64,000 nucleotides of DNA. Source: Planctomycetota bacterium (GTDB lineage Bacteria; Planctomycetota; Phycisphaerae; UBA1845; UTPLA1). Under the pieces are notes generated by a model. The model was not told the DNA's origin. It was given only the letters and a program-made list of their open reading frames with translations, and did no database searches. Positions 27,004-40,500 of this stretch are shown here, piece by piece (within the stretch, counting starts at the first letter, position 1; every line of letters begins with the position of its first letter). A program made the translations under genes and the position numbers. Location: the NCBI GenBank assembly GCA_016712275.1, contig JADJRI010000010.1, positions 62,001-126,000 of the forward strand. The letters are read 5' to 3'.

Positions 27004-30000
27004 TTAAGGAGCCGTGGGCGCGTTGAGGCCGAAGCTGTTACCGTAGATCAGGTAGGCTTCGCCGGACGATTGTCGCCGCTCTTCCGGAGCGATGATGTTG
27101 ATAAAGTCGGCTTCCGGCGCACCGAGGATAATGTCGATGAAGCCATCGCCATCGACATCGCCCAATCCTGCCACGCTCGTAATCGGGGCTTCATCGGGCG
27201 ACGTATCATTCGGGCCGCTGTCCTTCTCATAGCCGGACACAAACACAATGCCCTTCAGCACGCGCTTGCCGGAACTGTTTCGTCGATTCAGATCCTGCGG
27301 CAGAACAAACGTCTTGTTGGTGAGCAGGGTCGGATCGCCAAAGACCAGGTAAGATACACCCTGACGGGTCATTTCTGTGGTCTTGACATTGGCGGTTGAC
27401 GACGTCACCCAGCCGCTGCTCGGCGTGTAGCTGCGTCGCAGCATGTTGATCGTCGGCGTGTCGGGAAGCGGCGCCGGGAACTGATTCTGCGACTGAAGTG
27501 AACTGACGCCGAGCGTTTCCGCCGAGATAATGTTCATCGCATCGAGCAGCGCCCGCTGAGCGGTCAATGCATCTGTCGCAGCGATCTTCACGCTGATTCG
27601 GCCGGAGGATATGGCGTTGTTGGTGTCAAACTCGAACTGAAGGCCGTTGATTGAAACGAAGTCGCCGTCGGCCACCGCGCCGAGGAATTCGATCTTTGCC
27701 GCCGGCCAGGTCTGGCCCGGAGCGGCAATCAGCAGGTCTTCCAAACCGTCGAGGTTGAAGTCGCCGGCGCTGGATACGCCATATTGACCGCGTTGGCCGG
27801 AGCTGAAGACCGAGGCATCCGCATCAATGGACTTATTACCGCCGCCCAACTTTGCACCTTGAATACCACCGACAAATTTCACTCCAGGAAAATTCGGCGT
27901 ACCGATTTGTTCGCAGCGAATCGAACGTGTGGCATTACCGTAGGTTCTTCCAAAAAGTACACCGACAAAACCGACGTCCACACCAAAATTTCCGATGTCG
28001 GCCTTACCGTCGTTATTAAAGTCATCACCCAGTGCGTCATATCCTTCAGCGTCCAACAAATACATCCGGGTTACTGTCGCCATCCATGTCACCGGCATTG
28101 CCTTGAACACGGCCGAACTGATCGTCATTGTGTGTTCCGCGTATCTCAAATCGTTCGGGAAGATCGCAGGGGCGACCTGAACCTAGCGTCGGCGTGCCAT
28201 AAATGACATAGGTCTTGCCGTTATTGGTAAGCGGATTCGCTTCGTTACCACAGAACAGGTCCGGAGTGAATGGATTATTGTCGCTGCCAGGCGCACCAAC
28301 GGCAAAGTCGTTGACACCGTCCAAATTGAGGTCGCCCGCGTGATAACCAAACCCGAATCCGTCGAGACTTCGCTCACCAAGAATATTGGCTAATTCACTG
28401 TGATAACAAGGAACTCTAGATTGGCTCGGTTCATGGCATCCGTATGAAGGCCACGACATGGGGCGCGTTTCAGCACTCTCTGTATCTGCATCGGGTGCAA
28501 CGCGATCCCCTTCTTCGACAAAAGTGCAACGGTTGTTTTCCAAGGCAGTGCATTCAGAACAAGTGTAATCGTCGCCGTTTAGCATGACGAGGTAACCCGT
28601 CTTAGTCAAAGCCACGACGTTCAGCGTTGCTGTGTCGATTTGCACGCTGCTTGGCGAAATGCTGCAGTCATCCAAGATTTCCAACGCAATGGCCCCGATG
28701 CCCGGTCGCATCAATGGCAATGCAGCCCGCGGTAATTCTGCCGAAATCGCAAAATTGACAACGTCGCCATAAAGCTCGTCATATTCGATGGTGGGAGGAG
28801 TGTCTTCTTCGGCGGGCGCGCCTGCACCGCCCCACAATAAGATATCCCTGCTGCGATTGAGCGAGCCGACGTTACTAAGTGGGCGGCCGCTTCCATCATC
28901 GATACCGACTCGAAATACCGGTACATTCCTAGCGGTTCCGGTGATGAACACGGTTGCAGAAACGACATTTGTAAAATCTACACCGTAATTGAATGCGGAA
29001 GAAGCAAATGTACGACTATTGGGATTCGCCCCATTATGATCATACAAGCCCTGCAAATCAGCCGTCATGTCAAGCAATGGCAGATTAGCCAGCGTACCGC
29101 CGTCTGGTGCCGAAATCAGCACTTCGGAAACAGTACTTCCCAACCCAAAAGTGTCCATGTCCGGCATGACGTCGATCGAATGACCGAATCGCGAGAATGG
29201 ATCGTAAACTCCTTGTGGCTGATACCACGCACCGCGGAACCGGGCTCCCTTAATACCCAGCCCACCTTGGGCGACATAGGGTGGTTGGCCAAAGAATCGT
29301 TGAAGCGCCACACGATACCCATCACCCAAATGGAAGCCAAATGGTCCAGTTTCGGGTATACCGTCACCGTTGGTATCGACACCATCCCCAATCGTCATCA
29401 CTAGGCCATCGCTGCCCTCAACAAATACCAAACCAGTATCATAGAATTCACCGGTCAACCCGTCATTCGCAATTCCGCTGCCACCAATCAATGCATTCGT
29501 AATCTGTTGACTATCGCAACGATGGCCGTCGAAATTGCCAAAACCGCCTGAACCTTGCGTTCGATTTTGTGGTGGACAAACCGGCCTGAAGTCTTCAATA
29601 GCAAGCGGATTGATAGCGCGAGGGTTTAAAGCATCGCAACCCGGTGCATCTGAAAACGGACTTGGGAAACCATCAAAATAGGTCAATCGTATGGGATGTT
29701 CCGTGACGGTTGTGGTCATTTGACCGCTTATTCGTACCTGAACAGTATCAAAATCAACGCCGACAGAGGGTCGCGCAAATAGCAGGAATTGACCGTCATA
29801 AACAGATGGTGGAATTCCTTCGCCTTCGGCAACCGGAAAATTCGGGTCGACTTCGAATTCAACAGTTACATCAAAGGCGCCGTCAGCATCGGGAACGATG
29901 GTGATTGTCTCGGTCGGACCATTCTCATTTTCAAGGAGCACATCTACCGTGAAGGCGACTGGCTGTTGGTCCGCTCGCTCGCCGGTCAATTGAACGACAA

Positions 30001-31659
30001 AGCGAGTCATCGTTATCAATCGCCCATCAGTCGCGTCGATATCAACATTTCAGGGAACAACGGCGAAAGCCCAACGGGATCGACCGGTGCCCACTGACCG
30101 GCATTCACCATCTCAATTTCCTCGGCTTCACCAACGAGCGCGGTCGAGCCGGACCGCAAAACAATATCACTTAGGCAAGGGAATGGTGCGCGAATAGCAT
30201 CGTCAAATGTGCAACTATCACACGGGTCAACGTCTTCTTGATCAAACACACTTGAAGTCGATGCCAAACCAACCATGAAATCGGGGCGTCCGTCACCAGT
30301 GCTGTCCGGCATTCCGACAATTGAAGAAACACCAGAACCGAATCCGAGCGACGCCTCCTGTGGGATGATGGTGCCTCGTATATTGAAGTATCGCTGAAAA
30401 CGCGGGTCTGTTGACGGAAATGGTACATAAGAGCCTACCGTATTAAGCGCATTAACACCTGCATATCGTCCCGATCCATACCCGAGAATTGCGGCGAAGT
30501 CTGAAGGAATGCGCCTTTGCCGACCGTAAATCAAATAAACTTCACCAACACCCGACTGGTTAAATGGACTGGCCGTTTCTGCGCCGATTAGAAAATCATC
30601 GAACCCATCGCCATCGATATCACCTGGCGAAGCAAAAACGCTTCCTGCGCGACTACCACCGGCCGGATTGACCGGGTTGCCGTCGAAGCCCTGCCAGGTT
30701 GCGCCGGCTACCGTGCTGCCGGTGTTGATTAGGTCCACAACATCAGACGGAGCGCGCAGCAACCGAATCGCGCCGACGGCATACTTGTTTATGACATGCC
30801 CCTGTCCGTCATCGATTTGCACCCGCACAAAGTAAGGCAGCGGCCGACGACCTTCGTCGGTTTCAAGTCGAATCGGAAGAACGTTCAGGTCAATCGTGAT
30901 GTCATTCTGAATCAGCCCAATGGCGCCCGGAGCAATCGTGCCCGGCGCCAGAGTCTGCGTCGCCACTTCGAGCGGCACATCGGTTGCATCGTTTGAGGTG
31001 CTTCGATCGCGATCGAAAAGCACGCGGACAACCAGCGTGTCGGTATCGGAATCGGCATCGCTGACGTTGTAGCGCACAGTCAGAACATCGTCGTTGCTGA
31101 GCCCGGCATCGGTTGCCGGAAGGTCGATCGTCAAAACAGGCGCCGCGTTCTCGTCACCAATGCCCTCGGGCACGATTAAGACCGGATCGGCCCATGTCGA
31201 AACGACCGGCCGATTGCCGGTGTTGTCATTGGCATTGAACGAGCCATCATTGATTTCAGCAAAGAGGAAATAAGAACCGGGTGTCACATTGTTGGTGCGC
31301 CAGAAGGCCGTGCCGGAACCTTCGCCGGGGCCGACCGGAAAGCTGGTGAGAATCGGAATCTCATCCGCGGCGGTTGGATTGTCTGAAGCCGAGGCAAACA
31401 CGCGAACATTGGCGCGATCCTCGGTGTCCTGCGCGGTGAACTTGATGGTGACCAGTTCGCCCTGCTCGGCCGAGCCATCGCCCTTCGGCGTGGTCACGTC
31501 CGTAATCTGGACGCGCGGCGCGCGGTTGCCCGTGGCAATCGGAGGATTGAGCGGCGCGTCTTCGTCGGGCGGGCACTGCATGCCGACCGTGGCCGAGATG
31601 GCAAGTAAGGCAACACACAGCGCTGCCGCTGAACGGCGAACAAAAAAGAGACGATTCAT
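27004..31659 (-). CDS. Giant secreted FG-GAP repeat protein (two frameshifts)
   Basis: Three consecutive reverse-strand frames form one protein of about 1550 residues. The N-terminus at 31659 has a signal peptide (ALCVALLAISATVGMQC). An Ig-like region follows, then integrin-type FG-GAP repeats with calcium-binding DxDxDGxxD loops: SPGDIDGDGFDDFLIG, MPDSTGDGRPDFMVG, HAGDLNLDGVNDFAVGAPG, SAGDFNLDGLEDLLIAAPG and GLGDVDGDGFIDIILGAPEA, several followed by VYLIYG or AYLIYGN. Shifts occur near 30018 and 28050. No catalytic domain or sorting tag is seen. FG-GAP propellers usually mediate binding at the cell surface. It ends with the terminator at 26.9 kb. Confidence 0.85.
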
Positions 31660-32147
31660 CGGTAAATTACCTCCGACGCAGGGTCATTCGGTGGGACGGT
31701 TAAGCGGGCGTCTCGTTGGCGTGCAGAATGAGAATCCCCCTTGCCATCATCGTATCCAACTTCAGGGGCAAGGGTCAAGCCCACGTTTTGCACAACTCCG
31801 GCGATTACAGCGATTTGGAGGGCTTCATGACGCGTGTGAACGTCCTGAAACCTCTTCGCCAAAATCACCGCGTCATCCCGCATGGCACCCGTTTAATAAG
31901 GGTCCAGCGGACGCAACTGCGATTAACCGGGCCATCCACGGACTCGCACGAGGCCGTGTGGTTGCTCCATTCTAAGACCTCACTATGTGTCTGAGAATAC
32001 ATGTCGGGTTATGTGACCCACCGCCCCAAAAACTGAAAACGGCGCATCCGGCCCGGCGGCCCCGCAAGATATCCTCGCGAATCCGTGAAAAGTGCGGTAC
32101 GCTGGTCGGGTTACAGGATTTCAACCCGTTTCGACAGGCTGTCATTG
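31660..32147. other. Intergenic stretch between divergent genes
   Basis: About 490 bases between the FG-GAP gene (leftward) and the radical SAM gene (rightward). Short frames on both strands show no ribosome-binding site, domain or codon bias. I see no hairpin or repeat of note; promoters for both neighbours are expected here. Confidence 0.4.
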
Positions 32148-33983
32148 ATGAATTCGCAGCTCAAAACCAGGATCAGCGAAGAATTGCTCCCCTATGTGAA
32201 GGAACCGGGGCAATACATCGGTGGCGAATGGAATCAGCTCGTCAAACCGGGCGACTGGCACGCTGCCGAGGTCCGCGTGGCCGTCGCGTTTCCGGATGCC
32301 TATACGATCGGCATGTCCCATCTGGGCTGCCAGATCATCTATTGGATTTGCAATCACACGCCCGGCGTTTGTGCGGAACGTGTGTATTGTCCGTGGATTG
32401 ACGCCGAAGCGGTGATGCGGCGGAAGAACATTCCGCTCTTTACATGGGATACGCGGCAACCGGTCGGCACCTCGGACATTCTCGCGATTTCACTTCAATA
32501 TGAGATGGGGTTTACGAGCATGCTCAACATGCTCCATCTCGCGGGCATTCCACTTCGATCGGCCGATCGCGACGATTCGCATCCGCTGGTGATCGTCGGC
32601 GGACCTCAGGCCGACAACCCGGAGCCAGTGGCGGATTTTGTCGATCTCGTCGTCATCGGCGATGGCGAAGTGTCGGTCGCGGCGATTCTCGATTTATACG
32701 CCAGTCTAAAAAAGGAGGGCGTTCGCCGGCGCGACATGGTTGAGATCATGGCGCGGCGGTTTCCGTGGATTTATGCGCCGAATCTGTACGATTTCACCTA
32801 CCACGCCGACAACACGATCGCAGGTGTTTTTCCGCGTATTTCCGGCCTTCCGGATCAAATCGAACGGTGCCAGACCCTTGACTTCGAGAACGCGCCGTTT
32901 CCCGTTCGTCCGCTCGTGCCCTTTGTGGTGGCGGTACACGATCGCATGGCGGTCGAGGTGATGCGGGGCTGTCCGCAGCGGTGCCGGTTCTGCCATGCCG
33001 GTTACACCAAGCGCCCGGTCGGCGTGCGATCGGTTGAAAAGATTCTGGAGATTGCCGAACAGCAATATGCCGCGACCGGCCACGATGAGTTGGGATTGCT
33101 GAGCCTTTCGACGGCGGATTATCCGAATTTGAAGGAACTTGCGACGCGCGTGAACGAGCGATTCGAATCACGCCACGTCAATATTTCCATGCCGTCGCTT
33201 CGTGTCGATAAGATGCTGCAGAATATTCCATGGATGGCCAACAGCGTTCGAAAGAGCGGACTGACCATCGCCGTGGAAGCCGCCCGCGACAAAATGCGGG
33301 CCGCCATTCGCAAAAAAGTAACCGACGGAAATCTGATCGACGGGTTGATGGAGGCATACAAGGCCGGCTGGCAGCGGATCAAATGCTACTTCATGGCCGG
33401 TTTTCCGGGGGAGGTGGAGGACGATATTCGGGGGATTTACGAAATCACGGTCGACATGTCGAATGCCCGCCGCAAGCTGGGCAAGGCCCCGGCTCGCGTC
33501 AATTCGAGCGTGAGCTGGCTGGTGCCCAAGCCCTACACCCCGTTTCAGTGGGCCGCTCAGCCACGGCAGGCTTATTTCCAGGAGGCCCGCCGCATGCTCG
33601 CGGACGAATCGCGACGCGGCCGAAATCGGGCCATTTCCGTGAAGTCCCACGATCCGGAGCGGTCGGTTTTGGAGGCCGTGCTGGCGCGGGGCGATCGACG
33701 GTTGGGCGCGGTCATTCAGAGGGCCTGGGAAATTGGAGCCCGGTTCGATGGATGGGATGAGTGTTTCAAGCTGAGCATTTGGACGCAGGCCTTTCACGAT
33801 TGCGGCATCGATCCTGATTGGTATGCCCATCGCGAACGTTCTTATGACGAAGTGCTGCCATGGGATCACATTCGAAGCGGACCCAAGCGGGAATACTTGG
33901 AGGGTCAGTATTCGGACGTGTTTTCCAAGACGGAGCAATCCGCTCCTCGAATCGGCATCTTGCCGCTACCGGTGGTCTCCTAA
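32148..33983 (+). CDS. B12-binding-type radical SAM protein (TIGR03960-like)
   Basis: A 611-residue radical SAM enzyme. The N-terminal 200 residues resemble a B12-binding-like domain (VRVAVAFPDAYTIGMSHLGC, IVGGPQADNPEPVADFVDLV, GDGEVSVAAILDLY). The cluster motif is RGCPQRCRFCHAGYTKRPVG (C-x3-C-x2-C), followed by SLSTADYPNL and KCYFMAGFPGEVEDDIRGI in the TIM barrel. This layout matches the TIGR03960 family, often encoded next to or fused with a DUF2344 protein; no DUF2344 gene is seen here. The reaction is not known. The ATG at 32148 directly precedes the conserved part. Confidence 0.88.
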   Translation: MNSQLKTRISEELLPYVKEPGQYIGGEWNQLVKPGDWHAAEVRVAVAFPDAYTIGMSHLGCQIIYWICNHTPGVCAERVYCPWIDAEAVMRRKNIPLFTWDTRQPVGTSDILAISLQYEMGFTSMLNMLHLAGIPLRSADRDDSHPLVIVGGPQADNPEPVADFVDLVVIGDGEVSVAAILDLYASLKKEGVRRRDMVEIMARRFPWIYAPNLYDFTYHADNTIAGVFPRISGLPDQIERCQTLDFENAPFPVRPLVPFVVAVHDRMAVEVMRGCPQRCRFCHAGYTKRPVGVRSVEKILEIAEQQYAATGHDELGLLSLSTADYPNLKELATRVNERFESRHVNISMPSLRVDKMLQNIPWMANSVRKSGLTIAVEAARDKMRAAIRKKVTDGNLIDGLMEAYKAGWQRIKCYFMAGFPGEVEDDIRGIYEITVDMSNARRKLGKAPARVNSSVSWLVPKPYTPFQWAAQPRQAYFQEARRMLADESRRGRNRAISVKSHDPERSVLEAVLARGDRRLGAVIQRAWEIGARFDGWDECFKLSIWTQAFHDCGIDPDWYAHRERSYDEVLPWDHIRSGPKREYLEGQYSDVFSKTEQSAPRIGILPLPVVS

Positions 33984-34571
33984 GTCGATTGTAGAGCTTT
34001 CCGCGCGGCAGCCGGCGTCTGTCAAACGGAAAACTGACCCGCTCCCCAAGTCCTAGAAACATTCCTAAGGTTTTGTCATCACTGGCCTTCCCCGGCTAGG
34101 AAACCACGTGCTGCCCTGATATACTGGTAAGACTACACGCCAATGGGGTACGTTGTCGGACAGATAGTTACGTCATACCATGCAAGTAGCCCGATTGGGC
34201 GGCGAGCTTGTTTTTCGTGAGAGCGGGAGGCGATTCATAGCGGAAATCGGGGCGAATTCGAATCACCGTGCGCCGGTGTTTCGGCAAGCGTGCTTCTGGG
34301 GACGCCGTTTGCTGACTCTGAGACAAGGTCAGGTGATTGCAGAATTCAAAATTCCCCAAGCTTTCCGTGCTTAACTGGAAGCTCTCAAGACATGACCTCA
34401 TGAATAGCGCGAGACGATGTGGTCGTTCACATTGTCATGTGCGACAACGCCACGACTGAAACCCTCCGGCCAATTTGCAAGAGCGGCACTCCTGCAACCG
34501 GCCGGTAAACGAAACGCAACCCGTTTCATGCACCGCAAAACCCACGCGGTTGATCCTTCGGAGGAATGAAC
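33984..34571. other. Intergenic stretch without a supported gene
   Basis: About 590 bases before the metalloprotease gene. A 64-codon plus-strand frame (34180-34374) is open but has no ribosome-binding site or recognisable domain. A TGATATACT element near 34120 could be a -10 box. Nothing else stands out. Confidence 0.35.
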
Positions 34572-37500
34572 ATGATGTTCTCGGCACGTTTGTTTCCGGC
34601 GACCCGTAATCGATATTTCGCGACCGCCCTGCTTGGATTGCTCATCGCCGGAATAGCGACGGAGTCGTTCGCACAGGAGCGAAAGTTCATCGTCATGCTG
34701 GCCGCGCCGGTCAAATCGATGAACGAAGTGGATTTCGATCTGAATACGCTTCCGAATGTGGCGACCATCTATTCGGCTTATTTCGATCGCACCAATCCCA
34801 CGGTGAATTCGTTCGCGGAGTATTGGAACGAAATCTCCTATGGCACTGTGAACGTCAGCGGCAACGTGTTCGGGTGGGCGGAAATCCCCTGGCCGGTGCT
34901 GCCGCTCGGCGATTATCAAATCGATTCGAATGCAACTTCGATCGCAGCGGAAATCATCCCATGGATCGACTTGACGGGCGGCGGCGACGACGGCGACGGC
35001 GGCGATGAAGACGATGAAGTTTATGATCAATTCGCCGGCGAAGATGTGAACGACGTCGAACAGATGATTTTGATTGACTACAACGGCGATTTGGCCGGCA
35101 CCGCGACACCCGGGTTTCCACCCGCCGCCAATGTGCCGACTCCGGGCTTTGCTGATTTCTGGCCGGACGGCATGACGCCCTGTTGGACGCCAGGCGAGCG
35201 CTTTGCCGACATTGACGGCGACGGCCGCTACGACGCACTTTTGGAAGCAACGATGGATGGCTGGGCGGATGGCGGCGAGCAGCCGCCTCCTGTTTGCGCC
35301 CGCGACGGCATTATTCAGGAAGAAGAAGTCTGCGACGCGATTGCCAATCCGCCGCAATCCGGTGTTTTCGGCGACGGTGACGGCGCCTGGGACTATCCCG
35401 AGCCGTTTGAAGATTTCATCGTGATTTACATTTCCGGATGCAACGCAGCCGCGCGGACGCTGGGTGCGTCTCGACCCCAGCTGGAAGAATATGAATGACG
35501 GCGATCCGACCATGGTGGGTTCGCGTCAATGGGCTGTAGCCTACATCACCCGCAATTATCCCGGTGATGTCGGAATTCCCAATTTCCCGCAGGGAACGAT
35601 GGGATCGGGCTGCATGGCCCGCTTTGGCAATGACAAGTATGACGGTCCCGACAAGTGGACTGAGCGCGGCAATGCCAAGCTGCAGATGCAGGGCGGCAAT
35701 CAGATGTTGCGCGGCCTCGGCGGCATTCGATCGCCATCGCCTGCGTCGCCCGCCAATTCACCGGTCTATCCGGCCCAGTATCCCCGCTGGAATTACAACG
35801 CATGGTGGCAGGATTTCTGGTTCACCAAGCATTCGAATGCCATGGTTCCGGCACCTGCGGCGCCGGACGCGCCAGCATGGCCGCCCAGCAACCCGACCGC
35901 GGGCGGCGGCGGAACGCCCAATGTTCCGAACATGTTGCCTTTCAATCCGCAGCAGCCGTCAAACGGACTCCTGCCGAGGCCGTTTGACCTGCGCGATTTC
36001 AACCCCAATTGCGGCGGTACCAATGCCCGAAAAGGCATTGCCTGCGTGGAAGATCCAACAGTCGGTGGCGGCCCGCGCATTGTTGAGCGCGATCCACCGC
36101 GTGCAAAATGCTGCGTTCCCGAGCCGGGTTCGACGCCGCCGTTCACCTGCACCGATGACACGCGCGAGGCCTGCGACGAACAGGGCGGAACGTGGGACAT
36201 CACGCTGCGCTGTCAAGGCAACACCAGTTGTCCGGCCGGCGGCCTGCCGAACACGATTTGCTATCAGGATGAGGCCGTCAGTGGAGGCGCGCCGTTTCCA
36301 GCGCCAGTTCTTCCCGATGACTTTTGTCCGACCCAGCCTTGGGTGATGCCTGCTGAAGGCGGCTTCGAACACGAAGGCACGATTACGGGCGACGCGAATT
36401 GCGATCAGTGCCACAATGAAATTCGGCTTTGCGTCGATCGCCCCACGGCCGGCAACGGCGAGGTTGATCCACGGGCCAGCAACGGCGTCGATCTGTTCAA
36501 CACCGAAGTCCCGGTTCTTCCGGATCGTCTGAATACAAATGACGACGATGACTTCGACTACTACGACGGTCCCGCTGAGTTCGACGACCTTCCGTCCTCG
36601 ATCTACCATGCCCGAAGCACTTCCGGCCTCGATTACGGCGGAGACATGGCATTCGGCGAAGTGACGTCAACGCGCAACACTTCTATTTATGGTGAGGACA
36701 TTGGCTCGGGCAATCCCGCGCTGGCGGCGGCAGCGGCGATCAGGTTGTTCCTCCGGCCGGTCCGCTCTCGTTCAATAGCCACGGAGCGAATGGTTTTGAC
36801 GGCGGCAACCAAGTGACCATCGAATGGCTCACGTGGTGCAAGGATGGTCAGGATACGACGCCGGTCGATGTTCTCAAACGCGACTTTAACCTTGACGGTC
36901 TTCTCGACCAGGGCGAGGTTCGCAAGCCGGGCACCGAGAATTATGCCATCGACTTAAACCGCGGCTCGCCCAACGACGGCGGCGGCGGCAGCGATTATCC
37001 GTTTAACCGAACGCGATTGGTGGAAGATACGATCGAGGCGCTCGACCTTTCAGTCGACTTCGACGACGCGGTCATGCGTGTGCGCCCCGTGTGCGCTTTA
37101 TACGAGGGCCTGGCCGGCCTCGGTCTGCACCTCGGTGGAGATGGCGGAGAATTCCTCGCCTCCCAAGGCGCCCGCGCGAATTATGTGATCGGCGGGTTCG
37201 GCGGACAGTCGATCGGGCAGTTGAGCTTCAACTTTCCACCGAACAATACGACCAATCCACCGACGCCGCGCGTCATCAAGGGACTGGATGCCCAGACCAG
37301 CGACGATCTTTTCAGCGTGGTCGTTTTTGCAACGGACACGGTTCAGGACGTCCTGCTTAAGGCGATTGTGACTCAGGATGGCTGGGAACCCAGTGTGGTC
37401 GGTGCGCTCGTCGATTCCAACAACGTAGTGTTCGACAACGTGGATGGTCTCGCGTTCGACAAGAATAACAACATTCTTTATGGTTCGGACACAACCACCA

Positions 37501-40500
37501 ACCAACTCATCAAGATTAACACCACCAACGGTCAGGTGACTGTCGTTGGTCCGTTTGGATGCGTTTCCCAGGGCGGTTGCGATCAGCCGGGTATCGGCTG
37601 CGATGTTCAGGGCCTTGCGTACGACTCGCACGACAACATTTTGTATGGTGTCGATTCGGCGTTTGGAATTCTCGTAACCATCAACACCAGCACCGGTGCA
37701 GCAACTCCTGTGAGCGGAGCGCCGATTGGGTTCAGTGAGATCAAGGGTCTCGGCTATGTGCCGCCCAATACAGCGAATCCGAACGACCCAAGCAGCGACA
37801 CGCTTTGGGCCACCTCAACCGCCGGCAGTGGATCGCTCATTCAAATTGATACCACAACCGGCATCGGTTTGAGCAACCCGGCGACGGTTAATTTCCTGCA
37901 CGCGACGACGTTTATTCCGCCGGGTCTTTACCAGGACGGTCTGGCGCCGGGCGGTCGCGGTTTGTTCCAATTACCGGCTCCTTCGATGGGAGAATTCATT
38001 CAGGTTCAAGAGGACTTTACTCCCATCTTCTTCTCCGACTTTACGACGGCACTTGATTCACAGGGAGAAAACGGCCAGAACGCGGCTTCAGAGGACTTCG
38101 CGGTCGGACTGATGGCCCACGAGTGGCTCCACGTCTGGGAAGGCTATCCCGACTTGTACGACTACGACGTTTACATTGGCGGCATCGAGAACTTCCCGAT
38201 TGCCATCTGGGATATCATGGCCGGCGGATTGGTCCATCCGTCCCCATTCCTCAAGGAATTCGGTGAAGGTGACTGTCAACTCGGTACCGACCACGAACCC
38301 TGGATCGAGACGCACGATCTTCTCGATGTGATGACGCCCTTTGAGAATCTCACCGTGCCGTTGACCGATTTTGCGTTTGATGCGGCGAATGCCGTCTATT
38401 ACTTCCAAAATCCGAATGTCGGCGGCGAGCGATTCTACTTCTGGCGACTGACGCGCGTTCAACCCACCCCGCCACGCATCAATTTCTCAAAGACCCTGCC
38501 CGGTGATGGTGTCATGATCATGCACACCGACTTCGGCCAGAATTTCGGCGGTTTCGGAGGCAACTTTGAAGGCTTCCCGCTTCAACAGCGCATTGGTACG
38601 CACTTTGCTTATCAAATCGTGCAAGCCGACGGGGAAATCGACTTTGCCGGTGGCGCAGGCGATCCATTCGGTAACTTGGGAAGCACGCTTTGGACCGAAG
38701 ATGGTAATGGACTTAACCCCACACCGAACTCGCGATGGTACGGAGAGGTTCGCAGCGGCATCGAAATCCGCGATATCACCAATTTCCCGAACTTCTCGGA
38801 AGTCGTGTTCCACTGGAATCCGCGCGTGGTTCCCGAATTTGATTTCACCCGGCCGCCGGGCGGACAGGTCGTGGTCATCGGTGGCGTTCCCAATTACTTC
38901 ATTGGTTACGAAGCGTGGGACAAGGATGGCGGAACTCGAATTGAATTCTTCTGGGACAACAACAATTCCGGCTATGAGACGGCAGGACGCCAAATCGGCG
39001 CACCGGCTGTCAAATTGCCCGGCTTTGTCGAACAGACCAAGGCGGTCCCGTTAAATATCCTTCCCGGCGACGGCACCTATTACTTCTTTGCCCGGCTCGT
39101 TCCCGGTGCAGGCGCGAATGGGAATACTGATCCGATGGCGTCAGCGCCGCGTGCAGCGCCTCGGAATCGCGGTCGCGGACACTTCCAGATCAATCCGGAA
39201 GGCGTCCCCGCTCCCGTCCCGGCCAGCAAGAATAAGCCGGTCATTGTGGACATTGCCAAATCGAAGCTTGAGCAATGGACGGCTCGGGTTGCCGACGATA
39301 CGAATCCCGGCGCGGAAATCTGGGAAGTGGAAGGCTCGCTCTCCGGCGTTCAGTTGACGCCGTTGATCAAGGGACAGCTCTATACCAGCGACAACGGCGA
39401 GGTGAAGTTCCTGATCCAGTCGGATGCCATCGTCGGCGTCGGCGACCTCGTCGAAGTCGAGGGTCAGTTCCATCTCATCGATTGCAATGCAAACTTCGAT
39501 GCCACGACATTCAAGCCGACCGACCGGGTGCGCATTGAGGTTGGTGGTATTTCACGATTCGAAGTCGTATCCCGTGTACCCGATCCGCATACGCTGGTGC
39601 TTGCCTCGACAAATCTGACGGCAACCAACAATGTCTCTTACCGAGTACACAGCTTCTTTGATGACAATGGCGGATCCAGATCGATTCACTGTCATCACGA
39701 CCGGCAAAACGGCATACAGCGGTCCCATCGCCGTTCAGAATGGCACTGTTGTCTCGCAGCTCTTCCCGGTCATTCAAGTGACCCTATCCGGGCGACAGCG
39801 GCAATCCGCCGTCGAATCCGCACCATCGTGCTCCGCTCACGGTCCAATTCGACGCATCGCAGACACGCGATGAAAACGGAAATCTCGGCAATCCGAATCT
39901 CGACTTCGATTGGCAATTCGGGGATGGCGGCGTCGCCTCCGGTGCCCAGGTCAGCCATACCTACCTGACGCCATCACCGTGTCCCAACGGGTTCATCGTG
40001 ACGGTCACGGCCACAAACCCGGGCGCGGGACCGACCGGTGAGGACATCACCGGCACATCGACAGTCGTGATTTGCGTCAATCCACCGGATTCCGATGGCG
40101 ACGACGTTGACGACGTGGCGATTCCGATGGCGATGGTCTGCCCGACCTGTGCGACAATTGCCCAAGCGTTGCGAATCCAAGTCAGAACGACCTCGACGAT
40201 GACGACATCGGCGATCTCTGCGACGTCTGTCCGGAGAACACCAGCGTCATCAACGAACCCGATTCCGACAGCGACGGCACGGGTGATGCTTGCGACAATT
40301 GCCCGAATGTTCCGAACGGCAATCAGGCCGATGCCGATGGCGACAACTTTGGCGATGCCTGCGACAACTGTCCAAATGATCCGGGCAAGACCGAGCCGGG
40401 CGTTTGCGGTTGCGGCACGGCCGACCAGGATCGCGACGGCGACGGCGTTCCGGATTGCGTGGTCTTCGGTCCGCGACCGCCGGATACGGACGGTGACGGC

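Noticed and set aside
34398..35513. Minus-strand open frame of 371 codons opposite the metalloprotease
   Set aside because: It lies antisense to the signal peptide and conserved M6 segments and lacks any recognisable feature.
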